Shown: piece by piece, positions 22,329 to 36,065 of the stretch
Numbering within the stretch: position 1 is the first letter of the stretch
How the letters are laid out: each line of letters opens with the position of its first letter
NCBI GenBank assembly: GCA_003993805.1
Contig: RSEF01000021.1
Coordinates: 5,558,550 to 5,622,549 of the forward strand
Direction: 5' to 3'
Length of the DNA stretch: 64,000 bases
Origin: Himantopus leucocephalus
Taxonomy: Eukaryota; Chordata; Aves; Charadriiformes; Recurvirostridae
Program-made: the position numbers and the translations under genes
The notes under the pieces: model-generated
Told to the model about the DNA's origin: nothing
Database searches by the model: none
What the model saw: the letters and a program-made list of their open reading frames with translations, nothing else

Positions 22329-24291
22329 GTTTGTGCCAGCATACCAACGTTAGGGCTCGCGATTAATGAGGCTGAAATGGATCTTTAGTGAAAGACCTCT
22401 GCATCTCCATCCCCTCTGGAAAATCAAACAATAAATACATATTGGAGCAATGTCAAAGGGAGATTCTAAAAGTCTGCAAATGGAGATGGGAATATGAGTT
22501 CAACTGCCATTTTCACCTGCAGTGGTTTCTCCTGCTCACCCCCTCTCAGCAGCATCATGCTGGGCCCGATTAATTTTTCTTAAGGTGGTGGAGCCTATGG
22601 GAAGGTCCAATCAGATGTAGCTGGAATTTATTGTATTCCTTGTAAGAATAGTAGAGATGCATGTGGCTGAACTATCTGTGGTCTAAGTATTTGTATAGCA
22701 GACCACATGGTAAGGGACATTGTTCTTCCTCCTCTCGTGCTCCTTTTTGCACCTGCTTTGTCCTTTTTTTTGAGCAGGTTTGGATAATGAGCCACAGACC
22801 CGATAGCAAATAGTTGGGTCTCTTACATGGGTATGTTGATGTGAATGCTACAGAAGGGTTAATCATCTCTTCTAGCTGTCTGCCTTCTCCAGAGGCTCCT
22901 TCCATTGTCAGCAGAGATAGTCTCTTCCAAAGAATGATTTGGAGCATTTAGATGAAGGCCCTGCCCTGAATCACTGCCTGTAGGACCATCTCTCTTCCTC
23001 AGTTATTTAAAAAGACAAAACAAGAAACCCAAGAGCCTAGGAAGGCTATCTGGCTAGCTCTGCCAACAAAGGGAGGTGCTGGGAATCCCCCTCAGTCTCA
23101 TTCAGGCACTCTCACGCACGCCCCTACTCCCTGCCTTACTTCTATGGCTGGAACAGAAAACTGCAGTGTTGGCTGCGTTTAAATCAGGGGGATTGTTCGT
23201 GGTTTGCATGGCTTTTTTAGCAGCTCAGAAGTCCTGGGGCCTCTCCTGTGTTTTGCATCCCTCTAACAGCAGAGGGTCTTATTGGTAAGCCTCTTTCTCT
23301 TGGGTTTGTGACTGTGTTTAGAAAACTTGACCTCTGCTTATTTTTCTTAAAGTTATAGCCTTGGGTCAACATTCTTATAGGTTCTATAAATAAACCACAG
23401 CACAGCATATCCCTTTGCAAGCAATACAGAAGCTTTGAAAATGATTGAGGAAATATTGCATTCCCCTTTCCCACCAGTAGATATCAGACTGTTTAATTCT
23501 TTTCCATTGTGTTGCCTCATATATGTCTTTGCTTCTTCCCCTTTTTGGTTTTAGCAGTTAAAAGATTGGTTCTATGTGTTACTAACAGTAGAAAAGAAGG
23601 ACAATTCACCTGTGCACAGTGGTGAATTAGTACAAGTTTAAAAGACTTTTGATTGACAAAATCCAAACTAAGTACAGTGTAGGGAGATGCCGTACTGATA
23701 TCTTAACATGTTAAGGCCTGTAACTGATTCTGAGCTGTCACTATGGGATGTACTGGGTCATTTTGTGGCTTCATATTGTGAACTGTTACCCACTATGGCT
23801 CAGGTTGTGCATGCTTATCGCACCTGCATTGACTTTAAATTTTGAACCCTGGTCTCCAGAAGCACTAGCCAAGCTGCGTTTTGTGTTTGGCTTTTTCCTT
23901 GCTTTCATCATCACCAGGATTCCTGTCACATTGCTGCTTTTCCTTTTGTTTTAGCCAGTTTGTTGGCTGACAAAAATAGATGTGGTTACATGCAGAGGTA
24001 AGGTTGGAAATACTTTATGTGAAATAGAAGCCAGAATATTTGCTTGCTTGTCAGGGGTTTGCTTCGCCTTTCTGTCCCCTGCTAGTGGTTTTGCCCCTAA
24101 CTGTTGTTTCCTCATCTCCACCCTTTTAATCTCTTGGCCTTGTGTAGAAGACTGAAAAGATAAGGGTGTGAGCAATGAAGACTTCTGCAAAATAGAAACC
24201 TTTCTGTGAGAAGTTGCCAACAGAGGGTGAGTTGGGAGAGCCGTGAATGCTGAGGGCTGTAGACAAGCTGATCCACTGTCCCTCTTCAACA

Positions 24292-24520
24292 GACAGATGG
24301 GACTGGAACGTATTTCTTACGAGGAAAGGCTGAGGGACTTGGGTCTTTTTAGTCTNNNNNNNNNNNNNNNNNNNNNNNNNNNNNNNNNNNNNNNNNNNNN
24401 NNNNNNNNNNNNNNNNNNNNNNNNNNNNNNNNNNNNNNNNNNNNNNNNNNNNNNNTGGCAGGGGGGTTGGACTAGATGATCTCCAGAGGTTCCTTCCAGC
24501 CCCTATCATTCTGTGACTCG
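24292..24520 (+). mobile_element. CR1 LINE 3' end, interrupted by an assembly gap
   Basis: The left part has the CR1 phrase gaggaaaggctgagggactt. The right part has ggttggactagatgatctcc, then agaggttccttccagcccc and cattctgtgac, the CR1 3' terminus. The 100 Ns at 24356-24455 replace the middle. CR1 is the dominant avian LINE, and truncated 3' ends are its usual form. Confidence 0.9.
24356..24455. other. Assembly gap of exactly 100 N
   Basis: One hundred Ns is the conventional placeholder for a gap of unknown size. It falls within the CR1 element, so the missing sequence is probably the rest of that repeat. Confidence 0.98.
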
Positions 24521-27500
24521 GAATCCTTGTTCCTTAAGCAGGTTATATATAGGTGTAAAAATGGTGCTAAGCACTGTTTGTATGCAGCAGGTCATAGATA
24601 AAGCTCAAATAGTCTGTAGAATGGTCCTCAGTAGATAATTGAAGCTGCAAATCTGAATCTTGGTGATAAGGGGGATACGTACTTTTCCTTGAAGTTTAGA
24701 GCGTAAAATGGATGCAGAGCTGCCTGTAGAGTAGTGTCTGTTTTGACCTGTTCCTTTTACTCTATTGCAGCCAGCCATCCCCATCAGCACAGCCTCCTAA
24801 AGCAGAGAGCACAATAATGGGAGCTCTTTGCCCTCAGTCCTGCCTTTTCCGCCACACAGGAGTGGACAGCCTGTGCTAGGACTCATGTTGATAGTGAAGC
24901 GTAGCAGGCACTCCAGGAACCTCTGACACCTGCGGGTTTAATCTGGCGCTCTTAATATCAGCTGCACTCCCACCTCTCCCCCCAGACCAGCAGAGTCTAG
25001 TGAGACGTGTTTCCCTTCATGCTGCTGGATTTCCCCTCCCTCAGTGGCTCTCTGGCCATGCAACTCCGTAACCGGTTTCCCGTCAAGAGCAAGTACAGCG
25101 TTTCTCACCCAGAACGTGGCCTGTGGTAAGGGGGTGGGAAGGGAAGAGGGGGTGGGGTGCGTGTTGGGGGAGCTGTTGCCGCTGCAGTTTCGTACCTCAA
25201 TCTGTATTCTCTCTCTTCTCTGCATGGCTTCCTGTTTTTTCACACCACTGCTCTTTGAAACAACAAGCTGCAAGCAGCAAGGAGGACAGGGGGTGGAGGT
25301 TAGTAGGCTGGAAGAAGCCTCTGGCGACACCTGCAAAAGGTCTGGGTGCAGGCTCTGGAAAAGGCGCTGCGTGCTTATGTATTCCTCCGGGTGTGATCCT
25401 GTCGTGTACCGCAGAAACGGCTCTCTGAGGAGGTGGTGCTGCGGTATGCCTGTGCTCCGCAGAAATGCGTTGCTCAGCGCTGCGCAATTGCAGCAGAGCT
25501 GTCCATTAATGTTCCTCTTTGGCAGTTGTCTTCCTCAGCTGCTCTTGAATGGACAAATTTGCCCTGTACTTTGGCACCTTGTGATAATCAGTCAGATGTA
25601 GTCAGTGTGAGAATAAAGCTGAAAGATGAACCACCGGTGCTGATTCCTGCAGAATTTGGGATTTTATGCTTTAAAAAGACTTCATGCAGTTCAGGTTTGC
25701 TTAGTGCGTGAAGTGAGCAAGCATCTAGTTTGAAGTGCCACGGTTATGAGTTGCCCTGCTTTTCCCTGACCTTGGGCAGCTGGCAGCGTGTACAAAGCCT
25801 GGACGATAGTGAACTGCTTAGAGGCGTGATTCCCAAACCGTGAGCCAGACAGCAATAGCTAACTGTTCGCAAAGAACTGAAAATTCTTGAGAGCTGTAAC
25901 TTCTGGTTTTCAGATGCCTGACAGCATTCATAGAAAACAAAGAAGTTGCATTAGGAACTCTGCTGTCAGTGTAATTCCTGTATTTACCGCTATGTTTTCT
26001 GTCCTCTGTTTTGAGAGAGGGAATTGTTCTGTTTGGTCATCAGTAAAAGGCAAAATGTGAAGAAAGCTGTTTCTAGGATACCATCGGGATGAGGGAGCTG
26101 CACCATGAGGTGTCCTGCTTGGGTCAAACCTATAGCGGAGTCCTCTCCCAAACAGAACTTGTTAACAATGTTATTTGAAAACATTTTTTCCAGTCTCCTA
26201 CAGACTTAACATGAGTCAGTCAGATGAATAACTTTGGTAGATTAATAACTTGTAGGGTTGAGGGAGCTGCTGTACCATATAGGACCAGTATCATACTCGC
26301 TTCAGCACCTGATCTGTGCACTTTGGAGAAAGGCACAAGGAGTCCTGTGCTCTGGTCACTGTGATTGTTGCAGAATGGGAGATTATTTTTAATCTGAAAT
26401 CATTGTGTTGCTGCCTTGTCTGCCAGTGAGTCAAGGATAAATTCTCTAGAAGCGAAAAATTTTTGTGGAATGGAGCTAGATGGCCACAGATAACTTTGGT
26501 TTGAGGCATGAGACAAATGGGTGTTTCTGAGATGCTATTTTTATGGGTGACATCAGAGCCTTGGTTTGCTAACATGTTGCTAAGTGACTTCAAAAGCTGC
26601 TCCTCTGGATAATAGTTGCAGGGTCCAGAGAAAGGTAAATAGAGGATTAGGTTGCAAAGTCTTGTTCTGGCAATGGTTCCGCTCCGCAGGAGGCGGATGG
26701 GAAGCCAACTGAGCACAGCTGCTTGTGGAGTTCGTTGCTTGCCAGACAGTGCTGTAGGACGGAGATGAAAAATGGGAGAGATTGCATCAATTATTGAGCC
26801 TTGTAAAAATAATTAGCAAGACAACAGCAGGCAAATGGGCAGGGAGGAGGAGAAAAACAGCTGCCAAAGCATGGAAAGATAGGACTTCACTGGAGATAAA
26901 AAAGGAAGGGTAAGGCGCCCTGTTAATCAGTGGCTGGGGAGAGAGATGAAAAATTAATGTATGAGCTTTGCATGCACGTTAGAGCAGGGCAAGGAGGGAG
27001 GGGACATCTCATTTCAGTTGCCCACTCTTGGCTTCCACCAAAGGCTCCTGCAGATTAAATGCCATTTTTGTGGCTTTTCAACAGATGTTACCAGTGGTAC
27101 CAGGGATGACCAGTGACATAAGGAGAGGCAAGAACACCTTGTGCAAACGTTTGTTGGGAAGGATTGCTTGACTTCTCTGTTTATGAATTGGTACCAGGGC
27201 TGTAAAGGAACTGAACTGGCAGGAACGCTGGTTAGTCCAGATTCCCAAATGACAGGAACAGGCTTCCATTAGCATTCAATTTTCTCCTTCATTTTACTGT
27301 TCCCTCCAGAGCAACCAGCAAGTATATGAATGATTTTTGCACTGTAATGCTGTGGTCTCTGATTTGTGGGCAGAGCTGTCTACTGTGATACAAGGATGTA
27401 GTTAATAAGATTTAACAGTGAGTCTCTACTGTGTGCTGAATGTAACTTTGTCATTGGTGATTTCATGGTGATGCCCATTCATGTCTTCCAGATTAATTCC

Positions 27501-30500
27501 TAGGGTTGTTATCCTCCTGGATTTGTTTCCCATGACAAGTCTTTCAGGCACTTTAGTCTAGAATTTAGCAGATGCTCTCTCCTCCTGGAGAGCTGCATCT
27601 GACTTGTCTCTCATCTGGCTCTATGCAATCTCTTGCAGAGATCTTTTTCTATATTACCTGAAGCAGATTTTTTTTTTTTTTTTTGTAAATCTGTGTGATG
27701 TGNTTTTTTGGTAAATCTGTGTGATGTGCGCAGATAGCATAAAAGCTACAACTGTCTTGTACCTTAAAGGAAACAGCCTGTCAGTTGGCAGTTCCCAGTC
27801 CTCCCACCAGAACATTGTTCTTCACTTAAGGCAACCAGCTGAAAAGGAGAGGAAAGCACTGTAGGGAGAAGCCCCATTGCAGCCAGAGGACTTCTGAGCA
27901 CTTGCAATCTGTAGAACTGCTGATGTGCTCCTTTCCTTCAGGGAGAGATAACTTACACCTATGTGGTAGAGGGTGATTCAGTCACCCATGATAAGATCTA
28001 ACAGATATCTTAATTGAAGTAAATAAACAAGTATCAGCATAAACTTAATGGCTGGCTTTACTAGAGCTCAGTTGTCTCTCTGTAATGGAAAGTTTCAGGG
28101 AAACTTTGGGGGAATTTGCACACGTGCAATCAGAGCTGCTGACTCCTCATTCAGAGAAGAGAAAAACATTTTTTTCAGAATCAGTTATGCTGCTTTTTTT
28201 TTTTTTGATGGCATCTTCCTCTATTTTTGTGACAGAAGAGAAGCAGTGTGACTGTTTTTAATTTTCTGCTGTAAGACTGATCCCAAGGGAGTAAGTGGGG
28301 AGTACTGCTGGACAATTCACACTCGGTGTCTTCTCCTGATGCTTTCTCCTGATGAGGAAGACCACTTTCCCCTTGCCCCAGATGATGGGAGCACTATTCA
28401 CTGGGCTCATTCAGTCTTTGCTAATTCACATGTGCCAGGACACGTGTTTACCCATGCCAGCTTGTAGCTACAAGGTCTCCAAAGTACAGCCAAGGTAGCA
28501 GGCACAACCATCTGTCGATGAACTGGAAACACTGGTCATCAAGAAGGTGATAAAAAAATTAATCAAGGTTTGATTGTTTTGGCTGGTTGTTTTGCTGTCT
28601 GAAGTGCCTGAAGGGGAGGAGTTTGCTCAGTGAGCAATCTTTCCTGTGCAAGTTTGTCAGGTGTCTTCATCTTTACTTTTTTGCAACATAGCAGGATTTC
28701 ACACGCTATTTTTTGTCATTTTTAAATTGAGTAGACATTCAGCTGGCTTCCCTCCTTTGGTCAGCGGGACCTCACAAAAGAGGTTAAGGAAGAGGAGTAA
28801 GGACAAATGCTGTGGTGCTCTGGATTGAGCAATGCCCAGTGCAAAGTAATCTGTCACCAACAAACATGCTGTGGCGTCTGTTTTCAGAGATAAGGGAAGA
28901 CAAAGGTTCGGTAAAGACAGGAGCCATGGGGGACAAGAGCTCAGCCATTCTGGTAAATGAGATGGGATGTGTATACTTGTGCATCTCTCCTCTTGGCAAA
29001 ATACATTTCAAATCTCTGTGGGTTTTTGCTGGTCCTGATTCAGCAGTGAAAAAAAGATCAGGTGTGGATTTTGAGGGGTTGGTTGGTTTGGTGTTTGTCA
29101 CTTGCTAATCTGAGGGAGCTACTCCAATCTTAAAGTTTGGAATGCGGATATTTATGTGACCGTAGGGAAAAGACTGGTGTTTCAGGAACAGAAAGCAGCA
29201 CTAGCCTCTGTTCCCCCACTGCTGCATATGACCTCCCAACACAGGGGATGCACAAGCACAGTGCACGGGAGTACGCAGCAGCAATCAATAAAGCACTGAA
29301 GGAAGAGAAGAATGGTAAATAAATAATGTGCATGGAGGAATAGTTGGGGCATGACCTGTTAGTGCTGAATGGTCTGTAAGCAGGTGCTGTGGCTTGGGTT
29401 GTAATGGCATGATGTTAAAAGCCCATGTGGTATCATCAGGAGGTCTGTGTTTAGAGAGGGCATTTGTCTGGCTCCAGGGTGGGAGCGAGTAAAAGAGACA
29501 AGTGTGACAGGCTGGGAAACGGCACAGAAAGAGAAATGCTTCTGTAAAAGGAGAAGTCTGAGGAGGAGGAAGGATATATTTTTAGTGTCAAAGGGCTTGT
29601 GAATTTCTTTTGCTTTTGCCACCGAAGGAATCACATGTGTAGTAGCTAGGTGTATTTTTGTTGGGGGCTTTTGGGCGTGGGGAGGAAATGTCTTTAAAGG
29701 CCCCTTTTTCTTTGCAAACGTTTCTTTAGAGAGTTGAGTATCTTTGGCTCCCCAGAGTGTCCCAAAGGAACCTGGCGGATGAGCAGGTGGGTGGTCACCA
29801 GAGAAGCAGATGGGAGACGTTGCCATTAGGGGTTCAGTGGGGTGCTGTGCCATGTGTCCGCAGGCAGCTTGTTAACCTGTTGGGTGCCTGACTGGTGAGC
29901 CACACGTCTGGCAAGCAGATAACCACAGCAGGAGGCATTGTCAGTCGTGTTTTACTTTCACCCCCCACTTCTCCAGCCTGCATAGCCCAAGACAGTTGCT
30001 GATACAGTTTGCAATTTTGCAAGCCACGTGCATCCTCATGGTAATGATGATGCTGGGATGGCAGGCTTCGTGCTACAGGGAGTTCAGTGCCCGTAAGCTT
30101 TTTGGACAGCCAATGCTGCCCTGCAAAGCACCTACCTCAAGCCCTGGCATCTCTGACCTCTAGGAGCAAAGCAAGCAAAGTTTCCTTTCCCCATCATGAG
30201 AGAGCTGCTCTTTGGCTGAGAATATAGCAGTTTGAAATGGGGTGGTAAAAACAGACAGACTCTTTGCTGACACTAACGTAAATGGAATAGTTCCCTTTTC
30301 TGGTGCCTTGTTTCTTGTTGCTAATTCTTTCAAAACTTTTCTTTCTAGAAGTAGGGTTTTATGGTCAGGTCGTTGGAAACAAGATACATCCCCTCTTGTG
30401 GTATTCTAGCAAATGTCTGTATTCAGTCTATGTTTTCAAGTGGTTTCCATGTTTCTTGGTATCTCCAATGGGAACTCCAGATCATTTCATTTTCAAAGTC

Positions 30501-32239
30501 ACGCAAAGCAGTGTGGCTTGGCAGTGTGCTTTGGCAGTATTACCGTGCTGTACATAATAGCATATACCTGTGAAGCTGGGGCTTATTTATGGAAAGAGGT
30601 CGCACAGATTTCACTAAATTTTTCCATTACATTTCCAAGCCTAATTCTGAAAGCATCTCCTTGCCAAAGTTGTGCATGAACTCAGTGGTACAATCCATCT
30701 CCTTTTTGACAGTGCTGTGCCCCTGGTTTCTTCTGCAGGCATCCAAGCATCACGCCTCTTGCTGCCTGGGAGCTCTACCAACTATGTGTGTCTGTTACTG
30801 TCCTCTCCTTACCCCTGTAATTGTCTCATTTTATCCAGGAGACTTTGCTCTGTGTCTTTTTACCTGTGGCCTTTAGAAAAAGAGCAAATTGAAAATCTGG
30901 CTCCTGACTGTAGCTAACTTACACCAGTCACTCCGAACGCTAAACAGAAAGTGGGTAGGAGGAAGGAAATGAGAGGTTGAGGTTTTTCCTGTTGCAGGTA
31001 ACAAGGAAATAAAATAGGAAATTCAACGCAAAGTTGTCATTTTGCTGAGCCCCCACCAGCATCAAAGGCTGCAGGTGTTTATGGCTGCTTTTGTTTGTTG
31101 ATTCATTCCTCTCAGTGTCAGGGTAAAGCTGGACTTAAGGTCTTCATGATGGTGTAGAACAGGCTTACAGCAGAGACAATTTAGAAAAGGGACTTCCAGG
31201 CAGTCTGGATAAGACTGAAATTTTTCCTGATTAAGAGAGATGGGGGGTGAGTTGCTGCGTGCAATACTAATACAGAAGCTGGCTATTGGGGACCTAGTGG
31301 AAATAAAGTTGTATCACATTCAGGCTAAGATCTTTACAATTTTCCAACCAAGTGACTGAACAGTTGTGTATGCAAGGGGGTGTGAACTGGGGTAATTTGT
31401 GTTATCCTCCTGTTAAAATAGAAAAATCACTTAGGTGAAGCCTCATTACTCAGGGCTGTAAAATGTACAAATATGAAAATAGATTGTAAACTCTTCTAGT
31501 AAGCAATTAAGACTGCACATGGAAACTGCCATAATTTAATTCATATTCAGTGTTGTTTACCAATATGGACAGTTTTATTATCTGTTTAGGAGCAGATGAC
31601 TTATTTAATGTGCTAGACTCAGCTAAAGCACCAGTTAAATGAGTGGAACTTTTATGGGAAGCTTGTACTATGAAAATCATAGGAAAAAATATTCCTTCTC
31701 TCTTTGTTTTTTTTCTCTGTTGGGCTATCCCAAAAAGTTGCTTCTAAGGATAAGGATGATGGAGATTTTTAAACCCCTTTTTAGGGCCTGAGAGCCACAG
31801 GGCTCTAGAATGTCTGTTGTGAGGAAGGCCAGCACAGTGGTTTGTACACCAGCTTTGTGCAGGGGAGATCTGGGAGCAGATTTGCTGCTCTGATCCAGAT
31901 CCCGCATACCCCTGTGTTGGAGAGCCGCTTGGTCTTTCTGGGCCTCAATTCGGCAATGAAGGAGGAAAAAACCAGCACTGAAGTATGAGGAAAAAATGCA
32001 GACGAGTATAAAATTCCATTGTAACAAGCTGCCCAGGTCACTTAGAGAAAGAAAATGTTACTGTGAGACTGTTTTTCACCAACGCAAGTTAATAATATTA
32101 GTCTCTGCGTCACTGGGTAGAAGATCTGAGAGTGTCATACAAAACAGTTTGGTACGGTATCAGTTGTTGTAATTTGCAAATCACACTGCAAATGCAAATC
32201 TCTTAAGTGATCCAATACTGAATGCTGCTGTTCCTGCTG
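24521..32239. other. Intergenic, no gene recognised
   Basis: The sequence is unique and mixed in composition. A 185-codon + strand open frame at 25044-25601 and a 164-codon minus frame at 29359-29853 have no recognisable domains or biased composition, and I treat them as chance. Single-N join at 27703 is listed separately. Confidence 0.6.
27669..27728. repeat. Duplicated 18-mer across a single N after a T-run
   Basis: gtaaatctgtgtgatgtg occurs at 27685-27702 immediately before the N at 27703, and again at 27711-27728, each preceded by Ts. This looks like one sequence represented twice at a contig join. Confidence 0.85.
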
Positions 32240-32320
32240 TCCTGAAAGGGAAACTGAGGCAGCGAGTTAGTAGCGTGGCCAGCGTCATGGAAAGGGGACC
32301 CAGAGACCTGCAAAACTCCT
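32240..32320 (-). repeat. MIR-like SINE fragment, antisense
   Basis: ggaaactgaggcagcgagtt and the following gtggccagcgtcatgg resemble the reverse complement of the MIR core. The copy is short and diverged. Confidence 0.5.
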
Positions 32321-33914
32321 TTGAGGCAGCTAATTTAGTTGCTTAAGTGCATCCTGCTGATGTGAGGGGAGACCCAGCCTCACTCAAATCCTCACTGCTG
32401 CCACATTTTAAATGATGATACAGTAATGATAAACAGTGAAGTTTTTTATTTTATTTTAAGAAGCACACTCACCCTTGTAGCACATAGTGTAAGTGCTTAA
32501 CGTGGTTAATACTTGTCTGGTACAGTTTCCCAGTCCTAGTTCTGTTTAGGCTGGCTGAAATGTTTGCTTCTGTGGAATACATCATCTTTTCTTTGTAAGT
32601 ATTTTTAAAGACTTAATGAAAACAAACATTATCTATTTCTGGACCAAAATTTGAGGACAAAAATTTTGCACTTTCCTGCTACCGAAAAGTTTGTTTTTCC
32701 TTCAACACTGTTCCCAGGGTAAAAGTTATAGTTTTACCTCCAGCTATGTAAATGGTTCTTCATCAATATGTCTCAAGTGGAAATTCCCCTGTTCACAAAT
32801 GGAAATTTTACTCTGGTAACAGTAAAAATAATAATTTTCTTTCAGGCAAAGCCATCTCTCATTTTAGAAAAAAAGAAAAAAAAATCCCTTCACATTCCTT
32901 TTCTCCTTGTTGTCATTGATGACTCATGCAATGGCCTTTGCTACTTATTTCTGACTCTTAAGTGATTTTTCAGGTGGCTGCTAAAAAATTCTTAAAGCAT
33001 TTGTCACTGGCATCTGCCTCATTTTGTAATATGATACATATATTCTGTTTTTTATTCAGAGTGTATTTGTTTGGGTTTGGAATGTTGCTTAGTTTGGAAT
33101 ACACTCTTTAAACATCAAATAAACCTAAACAAACAAAACCCACCCAAATATAACGAACTCATGAGTTTGTGCAAAATATTTAGTGCAGGCAGGCACCTGC
33201 ATCTGTCTGTCTTCAGTGTGCAGCCAGCCACCCACACAAAAGTTTGCAAGATCCGGTCTTACTGGAAACAATAAGGACCCCCAAAATTCCCAAACTGGAT
33301 GAAGGATTCTTTTTTTTTTTTCTTTTTTAGTGCTCTGACTTTATCACTGAGATCAAGTTTTATATTTTTTGAGAACCCAGCACTCATGTGAACTGTACTT
33401 CTGAGTGTGGGAAGACTGGGTGCAGCTTTTTTTCTGGTAGCAAAGAAAAGGATCCAGAATCCCCTAAGAGTAATTTCAAGATTAAATAGCGTGGTTTAGT
33501 TAAACAGGTGGTTACAACTCATAATGGAAATTTATGGTTTTATAGATCACTCACTTTCTGCAAAAAGAAGTACTCCCAAGAAACGGTATTGCAAAAAAAT
33601 GAGAGGAAAGTTGTTTGTCTCTCCTGAAGAACCGATAGTCAGAAAAGGGATGTAGCTTCTGTCTATTTGTATTTGACATTCTTTGGTTTTGTATCAAAAA
33701 AAAATCTTCAACAGAAGTGCATTTTTGAGAGGCGTTCCTTGGGTGGTGGGGGAAATGCTGTGTGTATGTATGCAATTATATTTTGAAGTGATAAAGAAGT
33801 AAACGATATTTTGTGTTGAAACACTGGTGCTTTGAACTTCTGTAGCACCACCAATTAAAGACCTCAGATGACTTGTACAAACAGCAAAGCGGCACAAAAT
33901 GCCCTGTGAAACAC

Positions 33915-34045
33915 GGAAGTAATATTATCTGTATTCTACACGCAGAGAAACAGGTGAAACAACTTATTAAAGGCCACAGCATTAGTGCCAGTATGAGGAG
34001 AAGAACGTGAGTACCTTACGCCAGGTCCTGTGCTTAAAAGCATTA
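33915..34045 (-). repeat. MIR-like SINE, antisense
   Basis: attatctgtattctacacgc is followed by agagaaacaggtgaaacaac, ttattaaaggccacagcatt and gccaggtcctgtgctt. These appear in the order expected for an antisense MIR, with many substitutions. Confidence 0.6.
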
Positions 34046-35969
34046 AGTCTTGGGTTTTCGGAGCAGCGTGTGTAATTTTGGTGGGGGATTTTGTTGGCGT
34101 TGGCTTTTGTGTTTTTTCCCCAAACCATTTTGTCTTACGTTTTTGTAGTCAGTATCTCAAACTGTATCCCTGACATAGCTGTAGCTTCATTTATCTTGCA
34201 GAACTGGGTCAGTAGCCTCTCCTCCCATCTAACATTTGACTAATACCTTCCACTCCGTTCTCTGGGATGTTGTGCTGCTTGCAACACCAACAATTAAGAG
34301 AACTTACTTTTTCCTTAACGCAATACTTTGGCACGGGCAGGGGTTGTCACTTTGAAATTCTGATGAAGAAACAACCAAGGAAGTATCAAAGGAAGGCTCC
34401 TGGTTCATTTTTATAACCTCCTAAGGAGAGCAGCCTCCAGGGATTTTTCTCCTTTAGAAGTCCTGTGGTGTTGCTGATGATCAGGATAGGAATCTCAGCT
34501 GCTTGCTGCAGCTAACTCAGGTCAGTTCTTCTTGCTTATTTTTCCTCTGCAAACATTTATGGGGAAATCGTGGAGGAATACATTGTTCTCAGGTCTGTGA
34601 TATCCTCCATTTAAATGCGTAGTCACACAAATAAAACAGTGGTTTTGTCTGGGCAAGGACACCAAAGTATGCGATTCTGGCCTTCAGCAAGAGAGCTGAG
34701 TATCTTTGTCGTCATTCTCCCTTCTCTCTGTCATTCAGGGGTCCCAGGCTTGACACTATATCAGAGGCGCTTTGAACCCATAGGCTGCTCAGGTCCTTGA
34801 ATCCCACCCCTAATAATTCACCATCAGCTCCTGTACAGCCGATGGAAAGGTTTCGCTTAGTGAGATTTTTTGTTTGAATGCATGTCCATCAAATGAAGAG
34901 AAAAACATGATGAGGCTTTGTCATGGTTTTCTTCTCTGAAATATCTCTTGTGACAGTATCAACAAGCAAACTGTGGCCTTGTTCTTGAAAGAAAAACAAT
35001 TCATGTTGTAACCACTGTGCTTTCAGCTGTCCCAAAGTCCAAGCTATGAAATAACTGCCACATTTTTCTTCAGAGAAATATCTTCCTTCTGGGAAGGTTG
35101 CTTGAGCGTAGCTGAAGAATTAGGAGAAAAACAACCCTGAAACAGCTGTTGGTTAAGGATGTGTGCTTCGAGATGTGACAAGTTAGCAGTGCAAGGTGGT
35201 GGTGAGCCTAGGGCAGCGGAGAGCTGGGTGCTCAGTGTCCCTGTAGCTGTGGTCCCCCCAGGGTAATGCAACCCATACTGGGTAAAGCTTATCAAATATG
35301 CCTGTGATCCTTTGGTTGTTGTTCCCCTCAATATCCTCACCTGGTGTTTGTCCACTGCCTTGTCCTTAGCAGGGGACGTGCCATTTTTGTGGGACTCGAG
35401 CAAGGGAGAAAGTGGAACCTGAGACGTGTGATAGTGACCTCTTGAGAGAGGTGGCAGTTTTAGTCTTCATTTTAAGGTGTTGTGGTGAATTTCTCCTCTC
35501 AGTTTTATTCAACACAGCCTTTTGCTAGTTTCTGTTCTCTCCTAAGACCAATATCAGGGGCTACCGCCCTGCAGTCCTTGCACCGCTGGCTGCAACAAAT
35601 CCCTGTTTCCTGACTCTGCTGCTCTGCCCGGGGAAATTCTCTTTGTGCCCTCACAGCCTTCTTCCTGCCCTTCCTCAGCCCTGGCAGGAGCCAACATTAT
35701 TGTAGGAATTGTGAGATCTTCTTCCTTGCAGCTCTTTCCTGGATGGTCATTGTCCATCATCTCTTTAGGTTTCCACCAGTCATGGGTCCCAATGCACTTG
35801 CTGCTCTTTGCCCAGTCACCTCCCAACCTGTGGGAATTATTATGGACCTAACTGGATTTTTAAGTTGCTATTTCCTCCAAGTTTCTTCTTTTCTCTTCTT
35901 CTCCTCACTGAATATATAGATGTTCTACAAGTAAATTTACGTTACCCTAATAAAACAAGTCTTTCTGCG

Positions 35970-36065
35970 AGGACTCCAGAGATCTAACCTGATTTTTCCA
36001 CCATCCCCCTGTGTAACTTTAGGCCAATTCATTTCTGTGCCTTGGTTTTCTTGCGTATCAAGAAC
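35970..36065 (+). repeat. MIR-like SINE, sense
   Basis: ggactccagagatctaacct is followed by ccctgtgtaactttaggcca, attcatttctgtgccttggt and tttcttgcgtatc. The spacing parallels the MIR consensus from 'ggactctggagccagact' through 'cctcagtttcctcatctg'. Confidence 0.65.

Larger units (their letters stand above)
17790..24290. other. Intergenic, FOXL2L to first CR1
   Basis: No gene is recognised. Contents listed separately are the 18.7-19.17 kb compound repeat, the T/GT microsatellite with a single N and the CTCF-like site. The stretch 19.2-20.4 kb is moderately GC- and CpG-rich but has no convincing exon. Confidence 0.6.

Noticed and set aside
29359..29853. Minus-strand 164-codon open frame
   Set aside because: No recognisable domain, mixed composition and no splice or promoter context; expected by chance over tens of kilobases.
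35554..35826. Minus-strand 90-codon charged open frame
   Set aside because: Composition looks protein-like, but I recognise no family and see no neighbouring exon; kept only as a note.
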